Positions 8,332 to 17,240 of a DNA stretch of 64,000 nucleotides are shown here, in pieces. Positions within the stretch are counted from its first letter, which is position 1; each line of letters starts with the position of its first letter. Under the pieces are notes generated by a model that searched no databases, was not told the origin of the DNA, and saw only the letters and a list, made by a program, of their open reading frames with translations. The position numbers were made by a program, and so were the translations under genes. Source of the DNA: Candidatus Acidulodesulfobacterium acidiphilum (GTDB lineage Bacteria > SZUA-79 > Acidulodesulfobacterales > Acidulodesulfobacteraceae); the NCBI GenBank assembly GCA_008534395.1, contig SHMQ01000006.1:28788-92787 (forward strand). Direction: 5' to 3'.

Positions 8332-9563
8332 AACGAAAACGCGTAAAATTTGCTTTTTTTCTTGACTTGGAATCGGCATATAAAACCCTGTTGAGGAATA
8401 AAATAAGGTCGTTCTTGACGATACTCGGAATTATTATAGGCGTAGGCTCGGTTATCGCAACGATAGGCATCGGACAGGGCGCATCTAAAGCCATTCAGGC
8501 ATCGATTAACTCGATGGGTTCCAATATGCTGATTATACTTCCCGGTTCGTCGTCGCTCGGAGGAATACACAGCGGTTTCGGAGTTCTGCCTACGCTTACG
8601 CTGAACGATGCATATGCAATAAGAAAACTTTCTTCGGTTAAAACCGATACCGCAATGCTCGGAATGTCCCAGCAGGTAATATGGAGGGGAAACAACTGGT
8701 CAACTTTAATCAACGGATCAAACTCTACATTTCCGATAGTAAGGAAATGGCCGGTAGCAAAAGGCGTTTTTTTTACTCACCAGCAGGTTGCTTCAGCGGC
8801 TAACGTAGCCGTAATAGGAAACACGGCGGCAACCGAACTTTTCGGGCTTATAAATCCCATAGGACACATAATAATTATTCACAGCGTTCCGTTTACCGTT
8901 ATAGGTCTTTTATCTATTAAAGGATTTAACGCTTTCGGACAGGACCAGGACGACACGGTGATTATACCTATAACGACTATGATGGAAAAGATTGCCGGCA
9001 CGACATGGGTGCACGCCATAGCAGTTTCCGCAAAAACTCAGAAAGACACGGTTATTGCCCAGTCTCAAATTACGCGTCTATTAAGGCAAAGACATCATAT
9101 ACCGGTGAATAAACCTAACGACTTTTTCGTCAGAAACCTTACCGAAATAGCCCAGGCGGCAAATTCCAGCGCCGCTACTTTTACCATTCTTCTCGCAAGC
9201 ATTGCCGCAGTATCCCTGCTGGTAGGCGGCATAGGCATAATGAACATAATGCTTGTTTCCGTAACCGAAAGAACCAAAGAAATAGGAATAAGAATGGCTA
9301 TAGGCGCTAAAAAATCCGATATCCTTAAACAGTTTCTGATAGAATCGGCCGTTTTAAGCCTTTTCGGCGGACTGCTCGGCATCGGTCTAGGCTTCGGAAT
9401 TTCAAGCGCAATTTCCGCTTTCTCTCCCCTTAAAACCGTAGTGACGGCGGAACCTATAATAATCTCAGTCGTATTTTCCCTGTGCGTAGGAATATTTTTC
9501 GGCTTTTATCCGGCCTATAAAGCCTCAAGGATGAATCCCGTAGAAGCATTAAGGTACGAATAG
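8328..9563 (+). CDS. macB: MacB-type ABC transporter permease (FtsX family)
   Basis: Inner-membrane permease. An N-terminal membrane segment (residues 24-45, LTILGIIIGVGSVIATIGIG) is followed by a large periplasmic MacB-type domain of about 220 residues and three C-terminal membrane segments with the FtsX signature ERTKEIGIRMAIGAKKSDIL near residue 325. It ends NPVEALRYE, the standard end of this family. The 411-residue length is normal. The start overlaps the ATPase stop (ATGA). A copy of its last codons with mostly synonymous changes lies 150 bases downstream, after a repeat (see the 9714-9743 entry). Confidence 0.93.
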   Translation: MKRKRVKFAFFLDLESAYKTLLRNKIRSFLTILGIIIGVGSVIATIGIGQGASKAIQASINSMGSNMLIILPGSSSLGGIHSGFGVLPTLTLNDAYAIRKLSSVKTDTAMLGMSQQVIWRGNNWSTLINGSNSTFPIVRKWPVAKGVFFTHQQVASAANVAVIGNTAATELFGLINPIGHIIIIHSVPFTVIGLLSIKGFNAFGQDQDDTVIIPITTMMEKIAGTTWVHAIAVSAKTQKDTVIAQSQITRLLRQRHHIPVNKPNDFFVRNLTEIAQAANSSAATFTILLASIAAVSLLVGGIGIMNIMLVSVTERTKEIGIRMAIGAKKSDILKQFLIESAVLSLFGGLLGIGLGFGISSAISAFSPLKTVVTAEPIIISVVFSLCVGIFFGFYPAYKASRMNPVEALRYE

Positions 9564-9574
9564 ATTTGCCTAGA

Positions 9575-9712
9575 GGAAAAGGTGTCAGATTAATTTTCCG
9601 TAAATAACTTTTAATAAATACTAGAACAGCATTCAATTATAACAAGTTGCAAATAAAAAACGTTACGTATGCGGAAAATAAAATCTGACACCTTTTCCCT
9701 GACACCTTTTCC
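9575..9712. repeat. Family A repeat, copy 2, adjoining the end of macB
   Basis: Begins GGAAAAGGTGTCAGATTA 11 bases after the macB stop and ends with two tandem copies of CTGACACCTTTTCC (9687-9712). The centre is more diverged than in the other copies. It separates macB from the remnant of a second macB-like 3' end. Confidence 0.8.
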
Positions 9713-9713
9713 T

Positions 9714-9743
9714 AACCCAGTTGAAGCATTAAGATATAAATAG
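9714..9743 (+). pseudogene. Remnant 3' end of a second macB-like gene
   Basis: Read in frame, this stretch encodes NPVEALRYK and a TAG stop, against NPVEALRYE and TAG at the real end of macB (9534-9563). Over ten codons the two differ at five third positions, all synonymous (AAT/AAC, CCC/CCA, GTA/GTT, AGG/AGA, TAC/TAT), plus one coding change (GAA/AAA). That pattern suggests a paralogue once under selection, now reduced to its tail. No start or upstream body is present; a family A repeat abuts it. Confidence 0.6.
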
Positions 9744-9856
9744 TCCTGTAGCCCGCTTTCATATTTTTTATATTTCTGTTATATTAATAAGATAAATATA
9801 AAAAATATTTGGAATATTATTTCGTATTAATCATATTTTTATATACTGCGCAAAAG

Positions 9857-10507
9857 ATGTTTAAAACTCTAAGAGAAAATATAAATTCGGTTTACGAAAG
9901 AGATCCTGCCGCCAGAAACGCTCTGGAGGTTTTGCTCTGCTACCCGGGGCTTCATGCCGTATATTTTCATAAAATATCGCATTTTTTATGGAAACATAAA
10001 TTCAGGCTTTTGGCAAGGCTCGTTTCGCAGGCGGGAAGATTTTTTACGGGAATTGAAATTCATCCCGGCGCAAAAATAGGCAGAAGATTTTTTATAGACC
10101 ACGGCATGGGAGTCGTAATAGGCGAAACCGCTGAAATAGGAGACGACGTTACTATTTATCACGGCGTTACGCTTGGCGGGACAAGCTGGAAAAAGGAAAA
10201 AAGGCATCCTACCGTAGGGGACAGGGTGATAATAGGCACGGGAGCAAAAATACTAGGCCCTTTAACTATAGGGCACGACTCTAAAGTAGGGGCCAATTCG
10301 GTGGTCGTCAACGAAGTTCCTGCTCATTCTACGGTAGTCGGAATACCGGCGAAATCGACGAAGCGGGACGAATCGGAAGTTCACGACAATATAGACCTTG
10401 AACATAACAGACTTTTTGACCCCGCTTTTTACGAGATATCGCTTTTAAAATCAAAAATATCCGAGCTTGAAAACAGGATAAAAGAGATTGAGGCATCTAA
10501 AAAATAA
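9857..10507 (+). CDS. cysE: Serine O-acetyltransferase CysE
   Basis: Makes O-acetylserine from serine and acetyl-CoA, the first step of cysteine synthesis. The left-handed beta-helix hexapeptide region (about residues 65-165) contains the family motifs [27 protein letters not shown] and VGANSVVV. The start is placed at the ATG of [19 protein letters not shown] because homologues of the short CysE type begin here; an in-frame ATG at 9809 would add 16 hydrophobic residues with no good ribosome site. A Rrf2 regulator follows after 2 bases, then a cysteine desulfurase, so this is a cysteine and sulfur-mobilisation operon. Confidence 0.92.
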   Translation: MFKTLRENINSVYERDPAARNALEVLLCYPGLHAVYFHKISHFLWKHKFRLLARLVSQAGRFFTGIEIHPGAKIGRRFFIDHGMGVVIGETAEIGDDVTIYHGVTLGGTSWKKEKRHPTVGDRVIIGTGAKILGPLTIGHDSKVGANSVVVNEVPAHSTVVGIPAKSTKRDESEVHDNIDLEHNRLFDPAFYEISLLKSKISELENRIKEIEASKK

Positions 10508-10509
10508 AA

Positions 10510-10974
10510 ATGAAACTTTCTTCTAAAGGTCAATACGCCGTAAGGGCGCTGATATATCTGTCGTATAATTCAAAGGACAACTCGGTTCCTGTAAGTTTAA
10601 AGGATATTGCCGCAGGAGAATATATTTCCCTGCACTATTTGGAACAGATATTTTTTACTTTAAAAAAAGCCGGTATAGTAAGAAGTTTAAGAGGTCCGAA
10701 CGGCGGTTATCTGCTTAATAAAAAACCTTCGGAGCTATTTATCGGAGATATAATAGAATCGGTAGAGCCGATAGAAATTACAAGCTGCATAAGCAAATCT
10801 AAAGCAAAAAAAGAATGCGGCAGAAAATCGTTTTGTTTAGCTTTCGATATGTGGAATTCCGTATCGAAGAAAATCACCGAATTACTTAATTCCATAACTA
10901 TACAAGACGTAATAGACGAATACAAACAAAAACTGTCATCATCTAATACATCTAATACATCTAATAGAACATAG
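10510..10974 (+). CDS. Rrf2-family regulator, IscR/CymR-like
   Basis: DNA-binding regulator with an N-terminal winged helix (MKLSSKGQYAVRALIYLS, then YLEQIFFTLKKAGIVRS) and three cysteines, C93, C103 and C109, in the effector loop. IscR uses C-x5-C-x5-C to hold a [2Fe-2S] cluster; here the spacing is C-x9-C-x5-C, so cluster binding is likely but the geometry differs. The CymR regulator of cysteine metabolism is related but lacks these cysteines. Two bases after cysE and 67 before a cysteine desulfurase, it plausibly senses FeS or cysteine status for this operon. The C-terminus is serine-, asparagine- and threonine-rich. Confidence 0.88.
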   Translation: MKLSSKGQYAVRALIYLSYNSKDNSVPVSLKDIAAGEYISLHYLEQIFFTLKKAGIVRSLRGPNGGYLLNKKPSELFIGDIIESVEPIEITSCISKSKAKKECGRKSFCLAFDMWNSVSKKITELLNSITIQDVIDEYKQKLSSSNTSNTSNRT

Positions 10975-10996
10975 TGCCAGAATTCAATTCCGGCAC
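10974..10996. repeat. Family B palindrome, copy 2
   Basis: Arms GTGCCAGAATT and AATTCCGGCAC around a central C. It starts at the last base of the rrf2 stop codon and lies 45 bases before the cysteine desulfurase start. By position it could be an operator, attenuator or processing site, but its sequence relates it to dispersed copies next to unrelated genes. Confidence 0.65.
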
Positions 10997-11041
10997 CGTA
11001 ACAAAATAGAAAATAGCGCCAAAATTAAATAACGGAAATAT

Positions 11042-12208
11042 ATGCCGAGAATTTATTTAGATTATAATGCGACTACTCCGGTGGACACTGCGGTTCTTGA
11101 AGAAGTAGTAAATACCCTTAAAAATTATCAGGGCAATCCGTCTTCGGTTTATGAAGAAGGACGCGCCGCAAGAATACTGATAGAAGACTCCCGCGATTTA
11201 GTCAAATCTTTTCTGGATGCCGGAAATTCAGGAGAAGTTATTTTTACGTCTTCGGGTTCGGAATCCATTAACCTTGCGATAACGGGTTCCGTTTACGCTT
11301 ATATGAAAAACAATAAAAAAAAAGTTCCGCATATTATAACTTCCACTGTTGAACACCATGCTGTATTAAACACCTTTAAATTTTTGGAATCTATAGGCAT
11401 AGAAACTACTTATGTCGGAGTAAACGAATTCGGCATGATCGATATCGAGGAAATAACCGGAGCTATAAGGGAAAATACCTCGTTGGTTTCTATTATGGGG
11501 GCAAATAACGAAACCGGTACGCTTTTCCCGATTAAACAAATTTTTGAAGAAGTTAAAAAAATTAAGGAAGACGTTATCTGCCACAGCGACTTAGTTCAAG
11601 TTATAGGCAAAGCGCATTTCAGCTTAAAAGACGTTCCTTTGGATATGTGCAGTTTTTCGGGACATAAATTTTATGCTTTAAAAGGATGCGGCGCTCTATA
11701 TGTAAAAAAGGGGGTAAATATAGAGCCTATTATCCACGGCGGTCATCAGGAGCGAGGCTTAAGAGCCGGTACGGAAAATATAGCGGGTATAGTTTCTATA
11801 GCGAAAGGCATGAGCATATTAAAAAATATCATGAACGAAGAAGCGGCGAGAATTAATTCGCTTGGAAGCATTTTTCACGACAAACTTTTTTACGGCATAG
11901 AAGGCATAAAGCTTAACGGAAATCCCGTAAACAGGCTGAAAAATACCTTGAATGTTTCTTTTGACGGCGTCAAATCTGAAACCCTTCTGTTTAATCTCGA
12001 CCTTTACGGAATAAGCGCTTCAGCCGGTTCCGCCTGCAATGCCGGAACGGTTTCGCTGTCTCACGTATTAAAGGCTCACGGATACGACGCAAAAAGAATA
12101 GAATCGGCTATAAGATTCAGCATAGGAAGATATACTACGGAAGACGATATAGATTATGCCGTAAGCGCTATTAAAAAGGGCGTGTTAAAATTGCGGACGG
12201 GCAGTTGA
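11042..12208 (+). CDS. iscS: Cysteine desulfurase (NifS/IscS family)
   Basis: PLP enzyme that moves sulfur from cysteine to a persulfide for FeS clusters and thiolated tRNA. Visible are the PLP lysine K209 in SFSGHKFYALKG, the substrate-site histidine pair EHHAV near 105, and the catalytic cysteine C332 in SAGSACNAGT. At 388 residues it is a group I (IscS/NifS) enzyme. No iscU scaffold gene follows; instead mnmA does, so a role as sulfur donor to tRNA thiolation is supported by context. The ribosome site is GGAA, 5 bases upstream. Confidence 0.93.
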   Translation: MPRIYLDYNATTPVDTAVLEEVVNTLKNYQGNPSSVYEEGRAARILIEDSRDLVKSFLDAGNSGEVIFTSSGSESINLAITGSVYAYMKNNKKKVPHIITSTVEHHAVLNTFKFLESIGIETTYVGVNEFGMIDIEEITGAIRENTSLVSIMGANNETGTLFPIKQIFEEVKKIKEDVICHSDLVQVIGKAHFSLKDVPLDMCSFSGHKFYALKGCGALYVKKGVNIEPIIHGGHQERGLRAGTENIAGIVSIAKGMSILKNIMNEEAARINSLGSIFHDKLFYGIEGIKLNGNPVNRLKNTLNVSFDGVKSETLLFNLDLYGISASAGSACNAGTVSLSHVLKAHGYDAKRIESAIRFSIGRYTTEDDIDYAVSAIKKGVLKLRTGS

Positions 12209-12224
12209 TTTCAAAGTATATTTT

Positions 12225-12424
12225 CATCCTGCAATAGAACAAAAACCTATTGAATGTGTTATAATGACTATAAAACTGTCCATGAAAAAGGTGTCAGATT
12301 TTATTTTATGCATGAAAAATGAAAAAGGTGTCAGATTTTATTTTACGTAAACGAAAAGAGGCAATTAACGATAAAAGATTTTGCGTAAAATTAATCTGAC
12401 ACCTTTTTCACAATGCAGGATTAA
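12225..12424. mobile_element. Family A repeat, copy 3, in a MITE-like element with terminal inverted repeats
   Basis: A 200-base non-coding element. Outer ends read TCATCCTGCAATAG (left) and CAATGCAGGATTA (right), imperfect inverted repeats. Inside are two tandem left arms (AAAAAGGTGTCAGATT at 12285 and 12322), the conserved centre and a right arm ending at 12409. The left flank (12223-12280) matches the reverse complement of the right flank of the copy at 29730-29898, so both copies share a larger unit than the core repeat. Confidence 0.7.
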
Positions 12425-12442
12425 ATATGTATTTATATTATT

Positions 12443-13531
12443 ATGCTTATTAAATCCAATAAAACCGTCGCAGTAGCAATGTCGGGCGGCGTCGACAGCT
12501 CGGTAAGCGCTATAATTCTTAAAAAAAGGGGCTACTCGGTAATCGGCGTTTCTATGCATCTCGTTTCGGAAGATGCGTCCTCCGGAACTTTAAAAACCTG
12601 TTGCAGCACGGACGATATAATTTCGGCAAAAAGGGTTTGCGTAAAACTCGGTATACCCCATTTCGTCGTAAATCTAGAAAATGAATTTAAAACCGAAGTA
12701 ATAGACCGGTTCGTCACGGAATATTTAAACGGAAAAACGCCTAATCCCTGTATCGTATGCAACTGCGTTATGAAGTTTGACCTGCTGATTAAAAGAGCAA
12801 AAGAACTCGGCGCAGATTTTCTGGCTACGGGACATTATGCAAGAATAACGGCAGATACGGACGGACGCTATTTTCTCCTTAAATCTAAAGATTTATCTAA
12901 GGACCAGTCTTACGTTCTTTACGGCCTTTCGCAGGAAAACCTTAAAAGCATAATGTTTCCGGTAGGCAATATGAATAAAATGCAGACGCGCAGGATAGCT
13001 TCGAATGCCGGATTTACCGATATTTCCGGCAAAAAAGACAGCGTAGAAATATGCTTCGTTCCGGATAAAGATTATGCAGGATTCATTAAAAAGCATTCGG
13101 CGATATGCTTAAAAAAGGGGGTTATTAAAAATTTAAGAGGGGAAATAATAGGGGAACATAGCGGTATTTTTAACTACACCGTAGGGCAGAGGAAAAGGCT
13201 CGGAGTTTCTTCTAAAAATCCTCTATACGTAGTTAATATTTCGGCGGAAAATAATGAAATTTTCGTCGGAAATATGGAAGACTGTATGTCCGATTCTTTG
13301 ACGGTTAAAAATTTTAATTTTATTAACCCCGAATATAAAAACTTGCTCGAAGAGATAAAAACCTCCGTAAAGATAAGATATTCTTCGCCTGATTATAGAT
13401 GTAAAGCCCGTATTTTAGAAGACGGCTCCGTAAAAATAAAATTCGGCGAAAAAGTTAAATTTATAACTCCGGGACAGTCCGCCGTACTTTATTCCGGAAT
13501 TAAAGTTATAGGCGGCGGAATTATAGAATAA
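12443..13531 (+). CDS. mnmA: tRNA-specific 2-thiouridylase MnmA
   Basis: Thiolates U34 of tRNA-Lys, -Glu and -Gln using a persulfide from the desulfurase. It shows the PP-loop AMSGGVDSS near residue 13, the catalytic cysteine C106 in NPCIVCNCVMKF and the partner cysteine C204 in VEICFVPDKD, with a C-terminal beta-barrel region. At 362 residues it is of normal length. It lies directly downstream of the cysteine desulfurase, separated only by a MITE-like repeat, and is followed by mtaB after 22 bases. Confidence 0.95.
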   Translation: MLIKSNKTVAVAMSGGVDSSVSAIILKKRGYSVIGVSMHLVSEDASSGTLKTCCSTDDIISAKRVCVKLGIPHFVVNLENEFKTEVIDRFVTEYLNGKTPNPCIVCNCVMKFDLLIKRAKELGADFLATGHYARITADTDGRYFLLKSKDLSKDQSYVLYGLSQENLKSIMFPVGNMNKMQTRRIASNAGFTDISGKKDSVEICFVPDKDYAGFIKKHSAICLKKGVIKNLRGEIIGEHSGIFNYTVGQRKRLGVSSKNPLYVVNISAENNEIFVGNMEDCMSDSLTVKNFNFINPEYKNLLEEIKTSVKIRYSSPDYRCKARILEDGSVKIKFGEKVKFITPGQSAVLYSGIKVIGGGIIE

Positions 13532-13553
13532 TAAATTAAAATATACGAAAAAC

Positions 13554-14873
13554 ATGACCATAACGGAAAATATAATTGCGGAACTGTTCGGGAAAGAAAA
13601 TCTGCACGGCAAAAAGGAAACCGTTAAATGCGCCGTCGTTTCTTCGGGATGCAAACTTAACCAGTTTGAATCAGGCCAGCTTTCCGAAATATTTAAACGG
13701 TTTAATATTTCCGCCGCAGAATACGGCGAACCGGAAATCGACGTCTTTTTGATAAATACCTGTACCGTTACGGACAAAGCGGATATTGAAACCGAAAGAA
13801 CCGTAAGAAAAATTAAAAAACGCTATCCCGAAAGCCGTTTGATTATTACCGGATGTTCGGTTCAGATTAATAAAAACAGATTTTTGGACATCGACGGTTT
13901 AAAACTTATGGATAACGCAAAAAAAGCCGAGCTTATAAAAAATTCTGCAGACGAATTTCCGAATTCGGTTTTTAATCAAAAACGAACCAGACCTTATTTG
14001 AAAATTCAGGAAGGCTGCGAACTTGAATGTTCTTACTGCATAATACCCAAAGCAAGACCCGTCAAATGGTCGCTGGGCATAAAAAAAGTTTTGCGTTATA
14101 TAGAAGAATTCGACAGACAAGGTTTTAGCGAAATAATATTAACCGGAGTAAATATAGGCTCGTATAAAGACAAAAAATCCGGCTCCGGATTAAAAGAACT
14201 GCTTATTGCCGCAGAAGAGCTAAAAAACGGGGTCAAAATAAGGATTAGCTCCATAGACCCTATATACATAGACGACGAAATGATTAAAATTTTTGCGGAT
14301 TCTAGAAAAATCAGAAATCATTTTCATATACCTCTCCAAAGCGCTTCCAACCGAATACTTAAGCTAATGAAAAGAAATTATTCTTTTAACGACTATTTAA
14401 AAATTACGGAAAAAATTTGCGAATCGGTACCGGATGCCGCGATAGGAACGGACATAATAAGCGGCTTTCCGGGTGAAACCGAAAACGATTTTTACGAAAC
14501 GATGGAAAATATTGAAAAATTGCCTATCTATTATATACATGCTTTTTCTTATTCCGACAGAGAAGGAACTGTATCTTATTTTTTAAAACCTAAAATTAAA
14601 GAGACTGAAATTAAAAGAAGAACCGGCATAATAAGAGAAATTTCTCTCAAAAAAAAAATAAAATTTCATAATAAATTTCGCGGTAAAACTTTAGAATTTC
14701 TCAGCCTTACAGACGATAAAGCGATAAGTTCGAATTATATTAAAGCAAAAATATCGGGGAATCCTAAATTAACTCAAGGAACGGAATTTAAAGGAAAAAT
14801 TATAAATATAGGCGGACGCGTTAGGAAAGACGAGGTTTCGGAAGTAACAGTAGAAATTGAAGCTTTTATATAA
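13554..14873 (+). CDS. mtaB: tRNA methylthiotransferase MtaB (t6A to ms2t6A)
   Basis: Radical-SAM enzyme methylthiolating t6A37 in ANN-decoding tRNAs. N-terminal MTTase cysteines are C33, C70 and C101; the radical-SAM motif is C155-x3-C159-x2-C162 (QEGCELECSYC). The phrase SSGCKLNQFESGQL and LPIYYIHAFSYSDREGT are typical of the MtaB branch rather than MiaB or RimO. At 439 residues, with about 20 extra residues before the first domain. The start has only a weak ribosome site. It sits in a run mnmA-mtaB-rnc-der, a tRNA and RNA maturation block. Confidence 0.88.
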   Translation: MTITENIIAELFGKENLHGKKETVKCAVVSSGCKLNQFESGQLSEIFKRFNISAAEYGEPEIDVFLINTCTVTDKADIETERTVRKIKKRYPESRLIITGCSVQINKNRFLDIDGLKLMDNAKKAELIKNSADEFPNSVFNQKRTRPYLKIQEGCELECSYCIIPKARPVKWSLGIKKVLRYIEEFDRQGFSEIILTGVNIGSYKDKKSGSGLKELLIAAEELKNGVKIRISSIDPIYIDDEMIKIFADSRKIRNHFHIPLQSASNRILKLMKRNYSFNDYLKITEKICESVPDAAIGTDIISGFPGETENDFYETMENIEKLPIYYIHAFSYSDREGTVSYFLKPKIKETEIKRRTGIIREISLKKKIKFHNKFRGKTLEFLSLTDDKAISSNYIKAKISGNPKLTQGTEFKGKIINIGGRVRKDEVSEVTVEIEAFI

Positions 14874-14876
14874 GAA

Positions 14877-15569
14877 ATGGATTATAATATCATTGAAAAA
14901 AGAATAGGATATTCGTTTAAGGACAGGTCGTTAATAAACCTTGCTTTTACGCATAAATCCGTAAGCGCCGAGAAAAACTATGAAAGATTGGAATTTCTCG
15001 GCGATGCGGTTATAGGCGCTATAGTAACGGAATATCTTTATAAAAATTACATAAATTTAAACGAGGGAGAACTTTCCAAATATCGGGCGTCGCTCGTAAG
15101 ACTGGATGCTCTTTATAATATAGCTCAAAATATTAAGATTTCCGAGTTTATAATTAAAGAACGCGATAACGGCGCCGCAGAGTTAAAAGCTAAAAATAAA
15201 AGAATAATCGGCAATGTTTACGAAGCCGTGATCGGAGCGGTATTTCTCGACTCATCCTTTGAAAAAACAAAAGAAATACTTATAAAACATATTTTAAAAG
15301 TTACTCCGGATATCGATGAAGAAATCTTAAAAAATTCAGATTTTAAAACCGAGCTTCAGGAGATGGTTCAAAAAGAAACGGGCAGAACGCCGCGATATTT
15401 TACTATTAACAAAGAAGGTCCAGACCACAATGCCGTTTTTACGATATGCGTTAAAATAGACGACGAGATTTTTGCTTTAGGGCGCGGCAATACAAAAAAA
15501 GATGCTGAACAAAACGGAGCCAAAATTGCAATTAAGAAATTTATGGAGAAACTAAATGATAAAAAGTAA
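14877..15569 (+). CDS. rnc: Ribonuclease III
   Basis: Double-strand-specific endoribonuclease for rRNA processing. The signature ERLEFLGDAV spans residues 36-45; the RNase III domain covers about 1-150 and a double-stranded RNA-binding domain about 157-226 (ELQEMVQKETGRTPRY through AEQNGAKIAIKKF). The length of 230 is standard. It begins 3 bases after mtaB and overlaps der by 14 bases, so translation is likely coupled. Confidence 0.95.
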   Translation: MDYNIIEKRIGYSFKDRSLINLAFTHKSVSAEKNYERLEFLGDAVIGAIVTEYLYKNYINLNEGELSKYRASLVRLDALYNIAQNIKISEFIIKERDNGAAELKAKNKRIIGNVYEAVIGAVFLDSSFEKTKEILIKHILKVTPDIDEEILKNSDFKTELQEMVQKETGRTPRYFTINKEGPDHNAVFTICVKIDDEIFALGRGNTKKDAEQNGAKIAIKKFMEKLNDKK

Positions 15570-16902
15570 AGATTTTTTCGTACTTATAATCGGCAGGCCT
15601 AATGTAGGAAAATCGACGATATTTAATAAAATAACGGGGAAAACTTCGGCTTTGTCGTCTAAAATCGCCGGTACTACTTTAGATTTAAATATAAAAAAAA
15701 TATCCTTTAACGGAACGGATTTTTTTATTTCAGACAGCGGAGGGTTTAACGTCTCGCCCGCAAACGAAACAGAAAAAAAAATCAGGGACAAAGTTTTCGA
15801 ATATTCAAAAAAAGCCGGCTTAATTTTATTTGCGGTCGATTATAAAAGCGGGTTTTTACCGGAAGACAAAGAGATTTTTAAACGCCTTAAAAAAAACGGC
15901 TCTAATATTATCTTGGTAATAAATAAAGTCGATTCTCCCAAGGATGCAAACGGAGCGGAAAGCGAATTTATAGGTCTCGGCATAAAAACGGTTTTAACCG
16001 CAAGCGCGGAAAAAGGAACGGGCATATATGAAATTCTCGAAAAAATAGCCGAAGAAATAAATATTAAAAAACCGGTAAAACCTAAAAAAACCGGCGAAGA
16101 AAACGAAAATTCTTTTAAAATAGCCATAATCGGAAGACCTAACAGCGGAAAATCTACTTATATAAACACCTTGTTAAAAGAAGACCTGCTTTTTACCGAC
16201 GACAAACCCGGCACCACGCGCGATTCCATAGACACGTATATCAGATATAAAGGGCGTTCGATAACTTTAGTAGATACTGCAGGCATCAGAAAAAAAAATA
16301 AACTTGATTTAAATTCCGAAGCCTTCCAAAAACAGAGCCTTAATCAAATAAAGAGGGCGGATGTGGTAGTTCTTTTTATAGATATAAATTCGGATGTTAC
16401 GCATGAAGACCTGTCATTACTGAGAAGAATAACGCTTGAAAAAAAACCCGTCATAATAGCATTTACGAAGTGGGATTTAAAAGAAAAACTGCCGGAAAAC
16501 GCAGTACAGTTAAAAAATGAAATTAAGTATAAGTTAAAAGAGTTTTCCGGAATGCCTTTCGTATATATTTCATCAAAGACGAATAAAAATTTAAACAAGA
16601 TATTAGATATGTCTATGGAAATATTCGATTCAAAAAGCGTAAAAATAAAAAAGAAAGATTTAAACAGATTCATCGAAACCGCGAAAACTGAGCCGCGCAG
16701 CGGCAGGATTTATAAATACATAAGCTACGGCGTACAAAAAGAAGGAGAAAAAATTCCTACTTTTATATTTTTTACGGGCAATAAAGGAAAAATATTTACT
16801 ATGACGGATATAAAGTTTTTAAGAAACAGCATAAAAGAAGCATTCGGTATAAAATCGAACGTCGAAGTCGTAATGGAATATAAAAAATACGACGCCGATT
16901 AA
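15556..16902 (+). CDS. der: Ribosome-associated GTPase Der (EngA)
   Basis: Tandem-GTPase needed for 50S assembly. Two G domains are clear: GRPNVGKST near residue 13 with NKVD, and GRPNSGKST near residue 194 with DTAGIRKK and TKWD, followed by a KH-like C-terminal domain. At 448 residues it is of family length. It overlaps the rnc stop by 14 bases and closes the plus-strand block; the next genes run the other way. Confidence 0.96.
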   Translation: MIKSKDFFVLIIGRPNVGKSTIFNKITGKTSALSSKIAGTTLDLNIKKISFNGTDFFISDSGGFNVSPANETEKKIRDKVFEYSKKAGLILFAVDYKSGFLPEDKEIFKRLKKNGSNIILVINKVDSPKDANGAESEFIGLGIKTVLTASAEKGTGIYEILEKIAEEINIKKPVKPKKTGEENENSFKIAIIGRPNSGKSTYINTLLKEDLLFTDDKPGTTRDSIDTYIRYKGRSITLVDTAGIRKKNKLDLNSEAFQKQSLNQIKRADVVVLFIDINSDVTHEDLSLLRRITLEKKPVIIAFTKWDLKEKLPENAVQLKNEIKYKLKEFSGMPFVYISSKTNKNLNKILDMSMEIFDSKSVKIKKKDLNRFIETAKTEPRSGRIYKYISYGVQKEGEKIPTFIFFTGNKGKIFTMTDIKFLRNSIKEAFGIKSNVEVVMEYKKYDAD

Positions 16903-16918
16903 GATTAAGGGATTACCG

Positions 16919-17212
16919 CTATTTTTTATTTGTAAGCTCTTCTATCTTTGCTTCTAATTTTTGGATTTTTTTGGTCAGCTCTTCTACGTCGTAAGTAGAA
17001 GCGAAATTCATTTCGTCAAGCAGAATATCGGCGACTTTTTCTTTTATAGACTTAAAAATAACGCCTGATTCATATTTAACGGTTTCGATAATCTGGTCTG
17101 CCGCTTCCCTGCTCTCTTCATCCGATATATCGACATAATCGTCTAATTTTTCCTGTGCGATAATCGAAAGACCTTTAAGTGCTTTAAGAACTACGTTTAT
17201 AGTATCGGACAT
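16919..17212 (-). CDS. Small acidic helical protein, phasin-like
   Basis: A 97-residue protein, almost entirely helical by composition. It ends in a heptad-like coiled coil (VEELTKKIQKLEAKIEELTN). General shape resembles phasin-type or polyhydroxyalkanoate-regulator-like small proteins, but no diagnostic motif is present, so the function is not assigned. It lies 28 bases downstream of sdhE and may be the last gene of the sdhABE operon. The ribosome region AGGAAGG precedes the ATG. Confidence 0.75.
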   Translation of the reverse strand: MSDTINVVLKALKGLSIIAQEKLDDYVDISDEESREAADQIIETVKYESGVIFKSIKEKVADILLDEMNFASTYDVEELTKKIQKLEAKIEELTNKK

Positions 17213-17240
17213 TTTAACCTTCCTCTTTTTATTTTTTTTA

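Noticed and set aside
9809..9856. N-terminal hydrophobic extension of CysE from an upstream ATG
   Set aside because: No ribosome site, the added residues look membrane-like, and the homologous start is at MFKTLREN.
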